This document shows positions 25,221 through 35,370 of a stretch of 64,000 nucleotides of DNA, one piece after another. The DNA is taken from the NCBI RefSeq assembly GCF_021278965.1, contig NZ_CP065589.1, positions 2,795,001 through 2,859,000 of the forward strand, written 5' to 3'. Each line of letters opens with the position of its first letter. Position 1 is the stretch's first letter. The notes beneath the pieces are model-generated. The model saw nothing but the letters and a program-made list of their open reading frames with translations, was not told the DNA's origin and ran no database searches. Made by a program: the position numbers and the translations under genes. Origin of the DNA: Chryseobacterium capnotolerans (GTDB lineage Bacteria > Bacteroidota > Bacteroidia > Flavobacteriales > Weeksellaceae).

Positions 25221-27915
25221 TTTCGCATTATTTTCTGTGGTTATGTTTTATCTGGCCCTTCTGTTCTTAGTTGCCCATCTGGCAGAGAAGAAAAGAAGCA
25301 AGTTCTGGATCAATAACCCTTACATTTATGCATTGTCTTTGGCCGTATATTGTACTGCATGGACTTACTATGGAAGCATTGGAGTAGCTGCTACAAGCGG
25401 CCTTAACTATCTACCGATTTACATTGGTCCTGCCATGATTATTCCTGCCTGGATCTACATCAACACAAGGATTGTAAGAATTGCCAGGGTTAATAAAATA
25501 AGCAGTCTTGCAGATTTTATCTCATTACGCTATGGAAACAGCAGAAGCCTGAGTGCTATTATCACCATTGTCTGCCTTTTTGCTATTGTCCCCTATATCG
25601 GGCTGCAGATCAAAGCCATATCCGAAACCTTTCATCTGGTAACAGAAACGCCGATGTCAAAAAATATACTGACTGATAATGCGACATTTGTTGTCGTTTT
25701 AATCGCTTTATTTTCTTCGTATTATGGAACCCGATATGTAGATGCTTCAGAAAAGCGACTGGGAATTATTTCAGCCATTGCTCTGGAGAGTTTTTTAAAA
25801 TTATTTTTTATCATTATTCTAGGCTTTTTTGTAATCTATTATGTCTTCGATGGATTTACAGATATCTACCAGAAAGCCTGTCTTTTTAAAGATTTTAAAG
25901 AAAAAAACACATTCAATGGTATTGAAGGGGCGATGAACTGGATGGTTTTATGCATGATCTCAGCAACCGCCATCTGCATATTACCCCGACAGTTTCACAC
26001 GGCAATCGTTGAAAACAGACAGGAAAAGCACATCAGAACTGCCATCTGGTTTTTTCCGCTTTATTTATTGATTTTCACCGTATTTATTTTCCCGATTGCC
26101 TGGGGCGGAAGGTTAATATTTGAGGGTGAGAAAGTAAATCCTGAGTTTTACTCTATTTTAATTCCACAGCATTTTGGCAATACTTTAATCACAGTTTTGG
26201 TTTTCCTTGGTGGATTAAGCTCATGCATTTCCATGATTATTATTTCTGCCATCACTTTATCCATCATGCTTTCTAATAACCTTATTATCCCTTATGGATT
26301 GCTTGGGAAATTGAAATCTGAAAATGAAGAACAAAATACAAGAAGCATCACCAATATCAGAAAGTTCAGCATTTTTGCTCTGATTATTATGGCTTTTGTT
26401 TTTTACAAATATTTTATTTTAAAAACTTCACTGGATTCTGTAGGATTGATTTCATTTGTAATTATTGCACAATTAGCCCCGGCATTTTTTGGAGCCATAT
26501 TCTGGAGAAGAGGAAGTTACAAAGGAGCCGTAATTGGCCTTACTGCCGGATTAGCGATCTGTTATTTCGGGCTTATTATTCCGCAGTATTACTTCTCCTA
26601 CAACCAGGAATTCAAAGGGGTTTTAAGAGACATGTATAATTCTTTCAACTTCTTCACCATTCCTTATCTGGCAAGAATTCCTCAAATCTTTTTCTGGTCA
26701 ATCTTGGTGAATACAGGCCTATTTACTATTATTTCGGTAAGCACCAAAGGAAATTATCGTGAAAGAAATTTTGCTGAACTCTACGTAGACATCGACAAAT
26801 ACATTCAGAATCATGAAAATGCTTTCATCTGGAGAGGAACTGCCTATATTTCTGATATTCAAAATATCCTGGAAAGATTTTTGGGCAAAAATAAAACTGA
26901 ACAGGCTTTAAGGATTTTTAATTTAAAATATAATATTGACTCTAAAACAGAAACTGCAGATTCTAGATTTATCAAATTTTCCGAAAACCTTCTCGCAGGA
27001 AGAATAGGAACAGCTTCAGCTAAAATTCTAATTGAAGGCGTTACCAAAGAGGATAAAATATCTTTGAAAGAAGTTTTGAATATCCTTGAAGAATCTAAAG
27101 AAAACATCAGTTTAAACAAAAAGCTTACGGAACAATCTGAAGAATTACAGAAGCTTTCAGATGACCTCAGAACCGCTAATGAAAGCCTGATTGTGAAAGA
27201 CCGTCAAAAAGATGACTTCCTGGATTCTGTTGCTCATGAGTTGAGAACTCCAATTACGGCGATCCGTTCAGCTGGGGAAATTCTGGCTGATGATGATGAC
27301 ATTCCTTTTGAAATCAAACAAGAGTTTCTAAATAATATCATTACAGAGTCTGACCGATTAAGCGAAATTATCAATGACATTCTTTATCTCGACAAGCTTC
27401 AACATGGAGAGATCTCATTAAGCATCCTACAAAACAACATTCTTGAAACCTATAAAAAAGCATTAAACCCTCTCCTCCATCTGATACACCAGAAAAATAT
27501 CCATTTAAGCGAGGTGAATCTTCTGAATCGGGTTATATTTGAGTATGATGAAGCCAGAATGATTCAATTGCTTCAAAACATATGGGGAAATGCCTTAAAA
27601 TTTACGGATGAACAGGGAACGATACAAACTAAACTATTTGAAAGGGAAAATCAATTGATCATTACCATTTTCAATACGGGGAAACACATCCCGGAAGAGG
27701 ATCTGGAAATGATTTTTGACAAGTTTTATCAATCCAAAAATCAAAACATTTTAAAACCTACAGGAAGCGGACTTGGCCTTGCCATTTCAAAGAAAATAAT
27801 ACAAGCTCACAACGGAAGTATAAAAGCTGAAAACAGCGGCCTTGGGGTAACTTTTACGATCAGCCTTCCTGACAGCATAATAAACGAGATTAAAAATGAA
27901 GTTGAACACCTTTAA
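25213..27915 (+). CDS. Sodium:solute symporter-histidine kinase fusion (CbrA/CrbS-like sensor)
   Basis: A 900-residue membrane sensor. Residues 1 to about 510 are a complete SLC5/SSS transporter-like domain with about 13 helices (YCTAWTYYGSIGVAATSGL, SSYYGTRYVDASEKRLG). Residues about 540-605 match the STAC linker (ISDIQNILERFLG, LLAGRIGTASAKILIEG). A coiled coil follows, then the dimerisation domain with phospho-acceptor His675 (SVAHELRTPITAIRSAGE), and an ATPase domain with N box IWGNALKFT and G box TGSGLGLAISKK. No PAS domain. The order is that of CbrA and of Vibrio CrbS, which controls acetyl-CoA synthetase. The next genes are a receiver protein, prpE and acs, so acetate or propionate sensing is likely. 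Confidence 0.92.
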   Translation: MNSFALFSVVMFYLALLFLVAHLAEKKRSKFWINNPYIYALSLAVYCTAWTYYGSIGVAATSGLNYLPIYIGPAMIIPAWIYINTRIVRIARVNKISSLADFISLRYGNSRSLSAIITIVCLFAIVPYIGLQIKAISETFHLVTETPMSKNILTDNATFVVVLIALFSSYYGTRYVDASEKRLGIISAIALESFLKLFFIIILGFFVIYYVFDGFTDIYQKACLFKDFKEKNTFNGIEGAMNWMVLCMISATAICILPRQFHTAIVENRQEKHIRTAIWFFPLYLLIFTVFIFPIAWGGRLIFEGEKVNPEFYSILIPQHFGNTLITVLVFLGGLSSCISMIIISAITLSIMLSNNLIIPYGLLGKLKSENEEQNTRSITNIRKFSIFALIIMAFVFYKYFILKTSLDSVGLISFVIIAQLAPAFFGAIFWRRGSYKGAVIGLTAGLAICYFGLIIPQYYFSYNQEFKGVLRDMYNSFNFFTIPYLARIPQIFFWSILVNTGLFTIISVSTKGNYRERNFAELYVDIDKYIQNHENAFIWRGTAYISDIQNILERFLGKNKTEQALRIFNLKYNIDSKTETADSRFIKFSENLLAGRIGTASAKILIEGVTKEDKISLKEVLNILEESKENISLNKKLTEQSEELQKLSDDLRTANESLIVKDRQKDDFLDSVAHELRTPITAIRSAGEILADDDDIPFEIKQEFLNNIITESDRLSEIINDILYLDKLQHGEISLSILQNNILETYKKALNPLLHLIHQKNIHLSEVNLLNRVIFEYDEARMIQLLQNIWGNALKFTDEQGTIQTKLFERENQLIITIFNTGKHIPEEDLEMIFDKFYQSKNQNILKPTGSGLGLAISKKIIQAHNGSIKAENSGLGVTFTISLPDSIINEIKNEVEHL

Positions 27916-27924
27916 AAAGCCATT

Positions 27925-28284
27925 ATGAAAAAGATAATCATTGCAGATGACGAACACAAAATATTAATGTCGCTGGAATACAGCTTTAAAAAGAACGGTT
28001 ATGATGTCTACATTGCCAGAGACGGAACAGAAGTTCTGGAATTTCTCAAAACAATGGTTCCGGATGTAATTCTTCTCGATATCATGATGCCTAATCTTGA
28101 CGGCTACAGTACATTGGATATTATTAAGCAGGATGAAAACCTGAAGAATACAAAAGTCATCTTTCTAAGTGCAAAAAACAATCCGAGAGATATTGAAAAA
28201 GGCCTTGAAATGGGAGCTGATGCCTACATCACAAAACCCTACTCTATTAAAAAACTGATGCAGCAGATTGAAGAAATGTTTTAA
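27925..28284 (+). CDS. Stand-alone response regulator receiver protein
   Basis: A 119-residue single receiver domain: acidic pair Asp8-Asp9 (IIADDE), phospho-acceptor Asp52 (LLDIMMP), Ser82 and Lys104 (ITKPY). There is no DNA-binding or other output domain, and the gene stops normally with no frameshift-like continuation. It lies 9 bases after the symporter-kinase and is its obvious partner. Without an output domain it must work by protein contact or pass phosphate further; the characterised relative CrbR has a DNA-binding domain, so this pathway differs. Confidence 0.93.
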   Translation: MKKIIIADDEHKILMSLEYSFKKNGYDVYIARDGTEVLEFLKTMVPDVILLDIMMPNLDGYSTLDIIKQDENLKNTKVIFLSAKNNPRDIEKGLEMGADAYITKPYSIKKLMQQIEEMF

Positions 28285-28329
28285 TAACTTAACCATTAAA
28301 CTTGATTGAGAAATTAAGAACAGCAAGAG

Positions 28330-28353
28330 ATTGCTTCGCCTTCGGCTCGCAAT
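28330..28353. repeat. Short nested palindrome before prpE
   Basis: ATTGC-TTC-GCC-TTC-GGC-TC-GCAAT, a nested stem in the 108-base spacer between the receiver gene and prpE. GATTGCTTCGCC...GCAAT words of this type occur as dispersed repeats in flavobacterial genomes. Weak terminator or mRNA-processing site possible. Confidence 0.5.
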
Positions 28354-28392
28354 AGCAGGAGCAAAATAAAAAAACACTAATACGACATTACT

Positions 28393-30278
28393 ATGAATGC
28401 AGATACTCTATTTAAACAAAGTATAGAAGACAAAGAAAAGTTCTGGAAAGAGCAGGCTTCAGCCATACAATGGTTTGAATTCCCGCAACAGATTCTTTCA
28501 AAAGATACCAACGATTATCCACAATGGTTTGCTGACGGAAAACTGAACATGTGTTATTTGTGCATTGACAAACATATTGAAGACGGTTTCGGAGATCAGA
28601 ATGCTATTGTTTATGATTCTCCGGTAACAGGTCAGAAGAAAATCTACACCTTTAATCAGGCCAAAGAAGAAATATCAAAATTGGCAGGCGGATTGGCTTC
28701 TTTAGGGTTAAAAAAGGAGATACAGCGGTTATTTACATGCCTATGATTCCGCAAACTCTTTTTGCGATGCTTGCCTGTGCAAGAATTGGGGTGATTCACA
28801 ATGTCGTTTTTGGAGGTTTTGCCCCTCATGAGCTGGTGGTAAGAATTGATGACTGTAAACCTAAGGTTTTAATCACAGCCACTGCAGGAATAGAAATAGC
28901 TAAAAGAATCCCTTATCTCCCACTGGTAGAAAAAGCCATTGAATTGGCACAGGATAAAGTAGATAATATTATTGTTTACAACAGAAAATTAGTAGATAAT
29001 CAGGATGAAATGTTTGATGGCCTTATAGATTATGAAGAATTGGTTCAAAAATCTGCTCCTGTTGATTGTGTTCCTGTAGAATCTACTCATCCACTTTATC
29101 TGCTCTATACTTCCGGAACCACAGGAAAACCTAAAGGGATTGTACGTGATACCGGCGGTTATGCTACAGCATTAAAATTTTCCATGAAATATATGTATGG
29201 TGTTGAACCAGGCGAAACGTATTGGGCAGCCTCCGATTTCGGTTGGGCCGTTGGTCATAGTTACTCCGTTTATGGACCTCTGCTCAACAGAAACACTACC
29301 ATTGTTTTCGAAGGAAAACCTATTATGACTCCTGATGCAGGAACCTTCTGGAGAATTATCTCAGAATACAAAGTTTCAGTGATGTTTACAGCCCCTACCG
29401 CTATCAGAGCAATTAAAAAAGAAGATCCCAATGGCGAGTTGGTAAAAAAATACGATCTGTCACACTTCAGGAAACAATTCCTTGCCGGTGAACGATGTGA
29501 TGTAGCCACTTTGGATTGGTTTGCAGAACATATTGGTGTTCCAGCCATCGATCATTGGTGGCAGACAGAATCCGGATGGCCAATGCTTGGATTATTAACT
29601 TTTGACGAAAATTATAAAATCAAAAGAGCTTCTGCAGGAAAACCAATTCCAGGGTATGATATCAAAATTTTTGATGAAAACGGATTAGAATTAGATCCGC
29701 ATCATGAAGGCTATCTCGTTATAAAGCTCCCACTTCCACCAGGCGCTATGCTAGGGATCTGGAAAGATTATGACCGATTCGAAAACAGCTATTTATCACA
29801 ATACAAAGGATACTATTTTTCTGGAGACGGAGCCATACAGGATGAGGACGGTTATATTTTCATTACCGGGAGAGTGGATGACGTTATCAACGTTGCCGGA
29901 CACAGACTTTCCACCTCCGAAATGGAAGAGATCGTTTCTTCACATCCTGATGTTGCAGAGTGTGCTGTAGTAGGAATTGATGATGACTTAAAAGGCCAGG
30001 TTCCTTTCGCGACAGTTGTTTTAAAAAATGGCACTACCATTACCGAAGAAAATATTGAAAAGGATATTATCCTGATGGTTCGTGAAAAGATTGGCGCTGT
30101 AGCTTTTTTAAAAAACGCAATGGTTGTCAAAAGATTACCCAAAACACGATCCGGAAAAATCTTAAGAAAGCTCATCAGAACGTTGCTGGACGGCAAAGAT
30201 TTTCAGATTCCATCAACGATTGATGACGAGAAAATCATTGAGGAAATCCAGGAAAAGATCAGTGAATATAGGGCTTAA
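28393..30278 (+). CDS. prpE: Propionyl-CoA synthetase, frameshifted at 28710-28715
   Basis: AMP-forming acyl-CoA synthetase. The corrected protein is 628 residues. The first frame runs from MNADTLFKQSIEDKEKFWKEQA through VYDSPVTGQKKIYTF. The second carries YMPMIPQTLFAMLACARIGVIHNVVFGGFA, the P-loop YTSGTTGKPKG (about 239-249), DHWWQTESGW and the catalytic lysine in TRSGKILRK. YDSPVTG, IVRDTGGYATALK and ASDFGWAVGHSY match PrpE more closely than AcsA. One A is missing from the run 28710-28715 (should read LKKGDTAVIYM). It forms a pair with acs 58 bases downstream. Confidence 0.88.
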
Positions 30279-30335
30279 GCGAAAAATTAAACATATATTT
30301 AAAATACAATTCAAATTTCAAAAAACGAAAGGGAT

Positions 30336-32243
30336 ATGAGAAATTACTTAATAGAAGATTTACCACAATACTTTGAAGATTATAAAAAATCTATCAAAAA
30401 CCCAAAGAAATTCTGGGACAAGGTAGCTGATCAGAACTTTGTGTGGTATCAGAGATGGAGCAAGGTGGTTAAGTACGATATGAATGAAGCTAAAATCGAA
30501 TGGTTCAAAAATGCCAAACTTAATATTACTAAAAACTGTCTGGACAGACATCTTGCCATAAGAGGAGACAAAACAGCAATCATCTGGGAACCGAATGATC
30601 CCAAAGAGGAAGCTCAGCATATTTCCTACAACGAATTGTACACTCGTGTCAATAAGACTGCCAATATTTTAAAAGAAATGGGTATTGAAAAAGGTGACAG
30701 AGTATGTATTTACCTTCCAATGATTCCGGAATTAGCTGTTACCATGCTGGCTTGCGCTAAGCTGGGAGCCGTACATTCTGTTATTTTTGCAGGATTCTCT
30801 GCCTCCGCCGTATCTTCAAGAGTGAATGATTGTGAAGCTAAGATGGTCATCACTTCAGATGGAAGCTACAGAGGAAATAAAGTTCTGGACCTGAAAAGTA
30901 TTGTGGATGAAGCTTTAGAAAAAACACCAACTGTTGAAAAAGTCCTTGTCGTAAAGAGAACTCACAATGAGATCAAAATGAAAGAAGGAAGAGATTTTTG
31001 GCTGGCAGACTTATATGAAAAGGCTTCTCCTGACTTTGTAACAGTTATTATGGATTCTGAGGATCCACTTTTCATTCTTTACACTTCGGGTTCTACAGGA
31101 AAACCAAAGGGAATGCTTCACACCTCCGCCGGATATATGGTGTATACTGCCTATACTTTTAAAAACGTGTTTAATTATAAAGAAAACGATATTTATTGGT
31201 GTACCGCAGATATCGGCTGGATCACCGGTCACTCTTATATTCTTTACGGACCATTATTGAATGGAGCCACTACAGTCATTTTCGAAGGAGTTCCCACTTA
31301 TCCTGAGCCGGATCGTTTTTGGGAAGTCATTGAAAAACATAAGATCACCCAATTCTATACCGCTCCTACTGCTATTCGTTCTCTAGCTAAAGAAAGTACA
31401 GAATGGGTGGATAAGCATGATTTGAGTTCATTAAAAGTCATCGGATCTGTAGGAGAACCTATTAATGATGAAGCATGGCATTGGTTTAATGATCATGTAG
31501 GAAAGAAAAAATGTCCGATTGTTGACACCTGGTGGCAGACAGAAACCGGAGGAATCATGATTTCACCGCTTCCTTTTGTGACTCCTACCAAGCCTACCTA
31601 TGCTACTCTTCCTCTACCGGGAATTCAACCCGTTTTGATGGATGATAAACGCAATGAAATTACAGGGAATCAGGTAACCGGAAACCTATGCATCCGTTTT
31701 CCATGGCCGGGAATCGCAAGAACCATCTGGGGTGACCATCAAAGATATAAAGAAACCTATTTCACAGCTTTCCCTGGAAAATATTTTACAGGAGACGGCG
31801 CTTTGAGAGACGAAGTAGGTTATTACAGAATCACAGGCCGCGTGGATGATGTGATCATTGTTTCCGGACATAATCTGGGAACCGCACCTATTGAAGACAG
31901 CATCAACCAACATCCTGCCGTTGCCGAATCTGCTATTGTAGGTTACCCGCATGACATCAAAGGAAATGCATTATACGGTTATGTGATGCTTAAAGAATCC
32001 GGAGAGGGCCGTGATAAGGAAAACCTTAAGAAAGAAATCAATCAGTTGATTTCCGATCAGATCGGACCTATCGCTAAACTGGACAAGATACAGTTTGTTT
32101 CTGGTCTTCCAAAGACACGTTCCGGTAAAATCATGCGTAGAATCCTTAGAAAAATTGCAGAGGGAGATTTCAGCAACTTCGGAGACATCAGTACCCTATT
32201 GAATCCGGAAATTGTAGAAGAAATTAAAAACGAAAGAATTTAA
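30336..32243 (+). CDS. acs: Acetyl-CoA synthetase (AMP-forming)
   Basis: Activates acetate to acetyl-CoA through acetyl-AMP. A 635-residue protein with NFVWYQRWSKV at the N-terminal AcsA domain, the P-loop YTSGSTGKPKGMLHT (about 249-263), VDTWWQTETGG with the tryptophan that limits the acyl pocket, GRVDDVIIVSGHNLGTAPIE, and the conserved acylatable lysine in TRSGKIMRRILRK near residue 597. Intact, unlike prpE upstream. Last gene of the putative carboxylate locus, followed by an intrinsic terminator. Confidence 0.96.
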   Translation: MRNYLIEDLPQYFEDYKKSIKNPKKFWDKVADQNFVWYQRWSKVVKYDMNEAKIEWFKNAKLNITKNCLDRHLAIRGDKTAIIWEPNDPKEEAQHISYNELYTRVNKTANILKEMGIEKGDRVCIYLPMIPELAVTMLACAKLGAVHSVIFAGFSASAVSSRVNDCEAKMVITSDGSYRGNKVLDLKSIVDEALEKTPTVEKVLVVKRTHNEIKMKEGRDFWLADLYEKASPDFVTVIMDSEDPLFILYTSGSTGKPKGMLHTSAGYMVYTAYTFKNVFNYKENDIYWCTADIGWITGHSYILYGPLLNGATTVIFEGVPTYPEPDRFWEVIEKHKITQFYTAPTAIRSLAKESTEWVDKHDLSSLKVIGSVGEPINDEAWHWFNDHVGKKKCPIVDTWWQTETGGIMISPLPFVTPTKPTYATLPLPGIQPVLMDDKRNEITGNQVTGNLCIRFPWPGIARTIWGDHQRYKETYFTAFPGKYFTGDGALRDEVGYYRITGRVDDVIIVSGHNLGTAPIEDSINQHPAVAESAIVGYPHDIKGNALYGYVMLKESGEGRDKENLKKEINQLISDQIGPIAKLDKIQFVSGLPKTRSGKIMRRILRKIAEGDFSNFGDISTLLNPEIVEEIKNERI

Positions 32244-32265
32244 TTGAATTTCAAATAGTACAATA

Positions 32266-32299
32266 AAGAGATCATTTCTATATGAAGTGGTCTCTTTTT
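32266..32299 (+). terminator. Intrinsic terminator of acs
   Basis: Stem AAGAGATCATTTC (32266-32278) with GAAGTGGTCTCTT (32284-32296), allowing G-T pairs, followed by TTTTTC. It lies 22 bases after the acs stop. Confidence 0.8.
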
Positions 32300-32682
32300 C
32301 TTTGGAAGAAGCAGTTTTTTTATTTGTCACATATTGCACATTACAGAGTTCGGAATATAATTCATTATATATTTAATCTGTGTCATCTGCTAAATCTACG
32401 TGAGAAATAAATTAATCTCCATAAGAAAATTAGAGTTAAATAATAGGAAAAAACTCATAAAGTGCCACACCAGAGTAATTGCTGAAATTCTTATCATTTC
32501 GGATGAACCACTTAAAATTTATATATTTTTTAAAAATCAAACACTTGTTCAATAGATATTCTCAAATATTTTAACACTACTATATAGATAAAACATTATT
32601 ATGTGAATTTTATTGACTTTATATTAAAAAAAATGAAAAATTATTATTACCTTTAAGTACAAACTTTTAAAACCCATTAATT
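32300..32682. other. AT-rich intergenic region, no gene seen
   Basis: About 380 bases without a supported ORF on either strand. It begins after the acs terminator. The part nearest the next gene holds TACCTTTA (near 32649-32656), a one-mismatch match to TAnnTTTG, and may be the promoter of the 32683 gene. No strong repeats or RNA structure recognised. Confidence 0.5.
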
Positions 32683-33048
32683 ATGTCAAATATATTAGCT
32701 GGGCTATTTGAGCACCATAGCGATTACAAGAAGCTTGAGAGTGATCTGGAAAATTCAGGAATTCCTAATTCTGATTACATCATATACCTTAGCAACGATA
32801 CAAGCAACACCCAATATCTGGCAAGTGTGGCGGTAAAGGATAGTATCCAGACGGAGAATGTCCGGAGCATTTTCACTCAAAATGCAGTCATAAAAACTTA
32901 TATATTCGAAAATATGAGCATCGATCAGGCCAATTATGATACTATTAAAAAGTACATTGATGCCAGAAACAGGGCAGAAATTCATAACAGCCCGGACATC
33001 AGAATTAAAACCTCAACCGAGGGTATCAATTCAGAAGTAAAATCTTAA
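32683..33048 (+). CDS. Hypothetical protein (121 aa), possible stress-related domain
   Basis: A small soluble protein beginning MSNILAGLFEHHSDYKKLESDLENSG. The start, with a hydrophobic strand followed by YKKLESDLENSGI, resembles the N-terminal ferredoxin-like unit of general-stress proteins (17M/YflT type), but the match is weak. The C-terminal half is charged and probably disordered. It stands alone, with a long upstream region and its own terminator, and so is a single-gene unit. Function unknown. Confidence 0.65.
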   Translation: MSNILAGLFEHHSDYKKLESDLENSGIPNSDYIIYLSNDTSNTQYLASVAVKDSIQTENVRSIFTQNAVIKTYIFENMSIDQANYDTIKKYIDARNRAEIHNSPDIRIKTSTEGINSEVKS

Positions 33049-33071
33049 TCGGCATAAAACCTAATAACCGG

Positions 33072-33100
33072 AAATCCGTAGTGCGTACTACGGATTTTTT
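33072..33100 (+). terminator. Intrinsic terminator after the 32683 gene
   Basis: Perfect 11-bp stem AAATCCGTAGT / ACTACGGATTT (33072-33082, 33087-33097), loop GCGT, then TTT. Confidence 0.88.
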
Positions 33101-33157
33101 ATGTTTGAAAAAAGTAAAAATTTTCGTATTTTCGTCTAAATATAGGCATCTGCACAA

Positions 33158-35362
33158 ATGAGTTACGATTTAGAACAAGAGAATAAAGAGATCCTTGCAA
33201 GATATAAGGATCTGATTTCTAACACATACAGAACGCTGGATGAGGAAAACAACAAGCTCATCCGGAAAGCATTCGATATTGCATTGGATGCTCATAAGGA
33301 TCAAAGGAGAAAATCCGGAGAGCCTTACATCTACCACCCTATCGCTGTAGCCAAAATTGTAGCGACAGAAATCGGTTTGGGAGCAACTTCCATTGCTTGT
33401 GCATTGCTGCATGATGTGATTGAAGATTCGGATTATACTTACGAAGATTTGAAAAAAATCTTTGGGGAGAAAATTGCCAGTATTGTGAATGGATTGACTA
33501 AAATATCCATCATGAACCATCAGAATATCTCCGTACAATCAGAAAACTACAGAAAATTACTGTTGACTCTGTCTGAAGATTTCAGGGTTATCCTGATCAA
33601 AATTGCGGACCGTCTTCACAATATGCGAACCCTGGAAAGCATGGCTCCGGACAAACAGAAAAAAATCGCATCAGAAACGGTGTATATCTATGCGCCGATG
33701 GCCCACCGTCTTGGTTTGTATAATATAAAATCTGAGCTGGAAGATCTTTCTTTAAAATACAATAATCCTGAGGTTTATAATGAAATCACGGAGAAATTAG
33801 AGCTGGCAAAGGAAAGCCGTGAGCGCTATATTGAGGAATTTAAAACCGAAGTTTCAGAGCGATTGAAAGAAGAAGGATTAAATTTTACCATCAAAGGCCG
33901 TGCAAAAGCAATTTCTTCCATTTACAGGAAAATGCTGAAGCAGGGAGTTTCCTTTGAAGAGGTTTTTGATAACTATGCGATCAGAATTATCTATAAATCG
34001 GATGCTAAAAATGAAAAATTCTTAGCCTGGAAGATTTATTCTATCGTTACAGATGTTTATCACAGTAATCCTTCGAGAATGCGTGACTGGATTACCCAAC
34101 CCCGCTCTACAGGATATGAAAGTTTACACTTAACTGTTCTTGGTCCTGATAAAAAATGGATTGAAGTTCAGATCCGTTCAGAACGAATGGATGAAATTGC
34201 CGAAAAAGGAGTTGCAGCGCATTATAAATACAAAGAAGGCTATAAGCAAAGTTCTGATGACCGTAATTTTGAAAAATGGGTTACGGAGATTCGCGAAGTG
34301 CTTGAACAGCAGCAAAACCTCTCTACTTCTGAACTTTTAGATAATATCAAACTGAACCTTTATTCAAAAGAGGTATTTGTATTTACACCAAAAGGAGAAA
34401 TTAAAATCCTACCAACTAATGCTACTGCCCTGGATTTTGCCTTTTCGGTTCACTCAGATCTGGGAATGAAATGTCTGGGAGCTAAAATCAATGGAAAACT
34501 GGTTCCGATTTCTTATGTTCTTCAAAATGGTGATCAGGTAGATATTCTGTCTTCTCAGAATCAGAAACCTAAATCTGATTGGCTGGAATTTGTAGTCACT
34601 TCAAAAGCTAAATCAAAGATTAAAAGTTACCTGAATTCCCAGAAAAATCAGCTGGTGGAAGATGGAAAAGAAATTTTACAAAGAAAACTTCGTCATGCAA
34701 AGATCAATTTCAATGATGAAGAGATCAATAAATTACAAAAGTTCTTTAACTTAAAATCATCACAGGAACTTTTCCTTAAATTCCAAACCAATGAATTGGA
34801 TGCAAGCAGCTTAAGGAAATATATTGAAAGTAAGAATGTATTCAACAATCTCCTTTCCAGATTCAGAAAATCACCATCCAAAAACACTCATTATGAGGAG
34901 CCTAAAGAGCAAAACCTTGATATGATTGTCTTTGGAAAAGATGAAGAAAGACTGAATTATACTTATGCAAAATGCTGTACGGTAATTCCTGGAGACAAAA
35001 TCTTTGGATTTATTACTATTTCCGATGGAATCAAAGTACACAGTGACAACTGTCCGAATGCGATCAACCTTAGAGCCCAGTATGATTATCGTGTTATTCC
35101 TGCCAAATGGGTAAATGAGGAAAGCTTTAAAAACCGAGTAAAAATTGAGATCGAAGGTCTAGACAGAATGGGAATGATCAATGATATTACGACGGTCATC
35201 AGTGGAAGTATGGGAATGGATATGAAAAGTATGTCTATTGAATCCAACAATGGCGTATTTACAGGAAACATCAATCTTGAAGTCAAGAATAAGGGGCAAT
35301 TGGAGGAAACCTTCAAGAAGCTCAAGAATATTAATGGAGTCTCCAGAGTGAGACGACTATAA
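33158..35362 (+). CDS. RelA/SpoT-type (p)ppGpp synthetase/hydrolase
   Basis: A 734-residue alarmone enzyme. HD hydrolase domain with HDVIED (residues 85-90) and RLHNMRTL. Synthetase domain with YAIRIIYKS, QPRSTGYESLHLTV and AAHYKYKEG. TGS domain (about 400-460, VFVFTPKGEIKILPTNATALDFAFSVH), zinc-finger/helical region with CCTVIPGD, and a C-terminal ACT domain (about 660-734). The intact HD motif suggests that it can degrade (p)ppGpp; both activities are likely in a lone RSH protein. nhaA follows after 8 bases. Confidence 0.95.
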   Translation: MSYDLEQENKEILARYKDLISNTYRTLDEENNKLIRKAFDIALDAHKDQRRKSGEPYIYHPIAVAKIVATEIGLGATSIACALLHDVIEDSDYTYEDLKKIFGEKIASIVNGLTKISIMNHQNISVQSENYRKLLLTLSEDFRVILIKIADRLHNMRTLESMAPDKQKKIASETVYIYAPMAHRLGLYNIKSELEDLSLKYNNPEVYNEITEKLELAKESRERYIEEFKTEVSERLKEEGLNFTIKGRAKAISSIYRKMLKQGVSFEEVFDNYAIRIIYKSDAKNEKFLAWKIYSIVTDVYHSNPSRMRDWITQPRSTGYESLHLTVLGPDKKWIEVQIRSERMDEIAEKGVAAHYKYKEGYKQSSDDRNFEKWVTEIREVLEQQQNLSTSELLDNIKLNLYSKEVFVFTPKGEIKILPTNATALDFAFSVHSDLGMKCLGAKINGKLVPISYVLQNGDQVDILSSQNQKPKSDWLEFVVTSKAKSKIKSYLNSQKNQLVEDGKEILQRKLRHAKINFNDEEINKLQKFFNLKSSQELFLKFQTNELDASSLRKYIESKNVFNNLLSRFRKSPSKNTHYEEPKEQNLDMIVFGKDEERLNYTYAKCCTVIPGDKIFGFITISDGIKVHSDNCPNAINLRAQYDYRVIPAKWVNEESFKNRVKIEIEGLDRMGMINDITTVISGSMGMDMKSMSIESNNGVFTGNINLEVKNKGQLEETFKKLKNINGVSRVRRL

Positions 35363-35370
35363 TCATAAAC

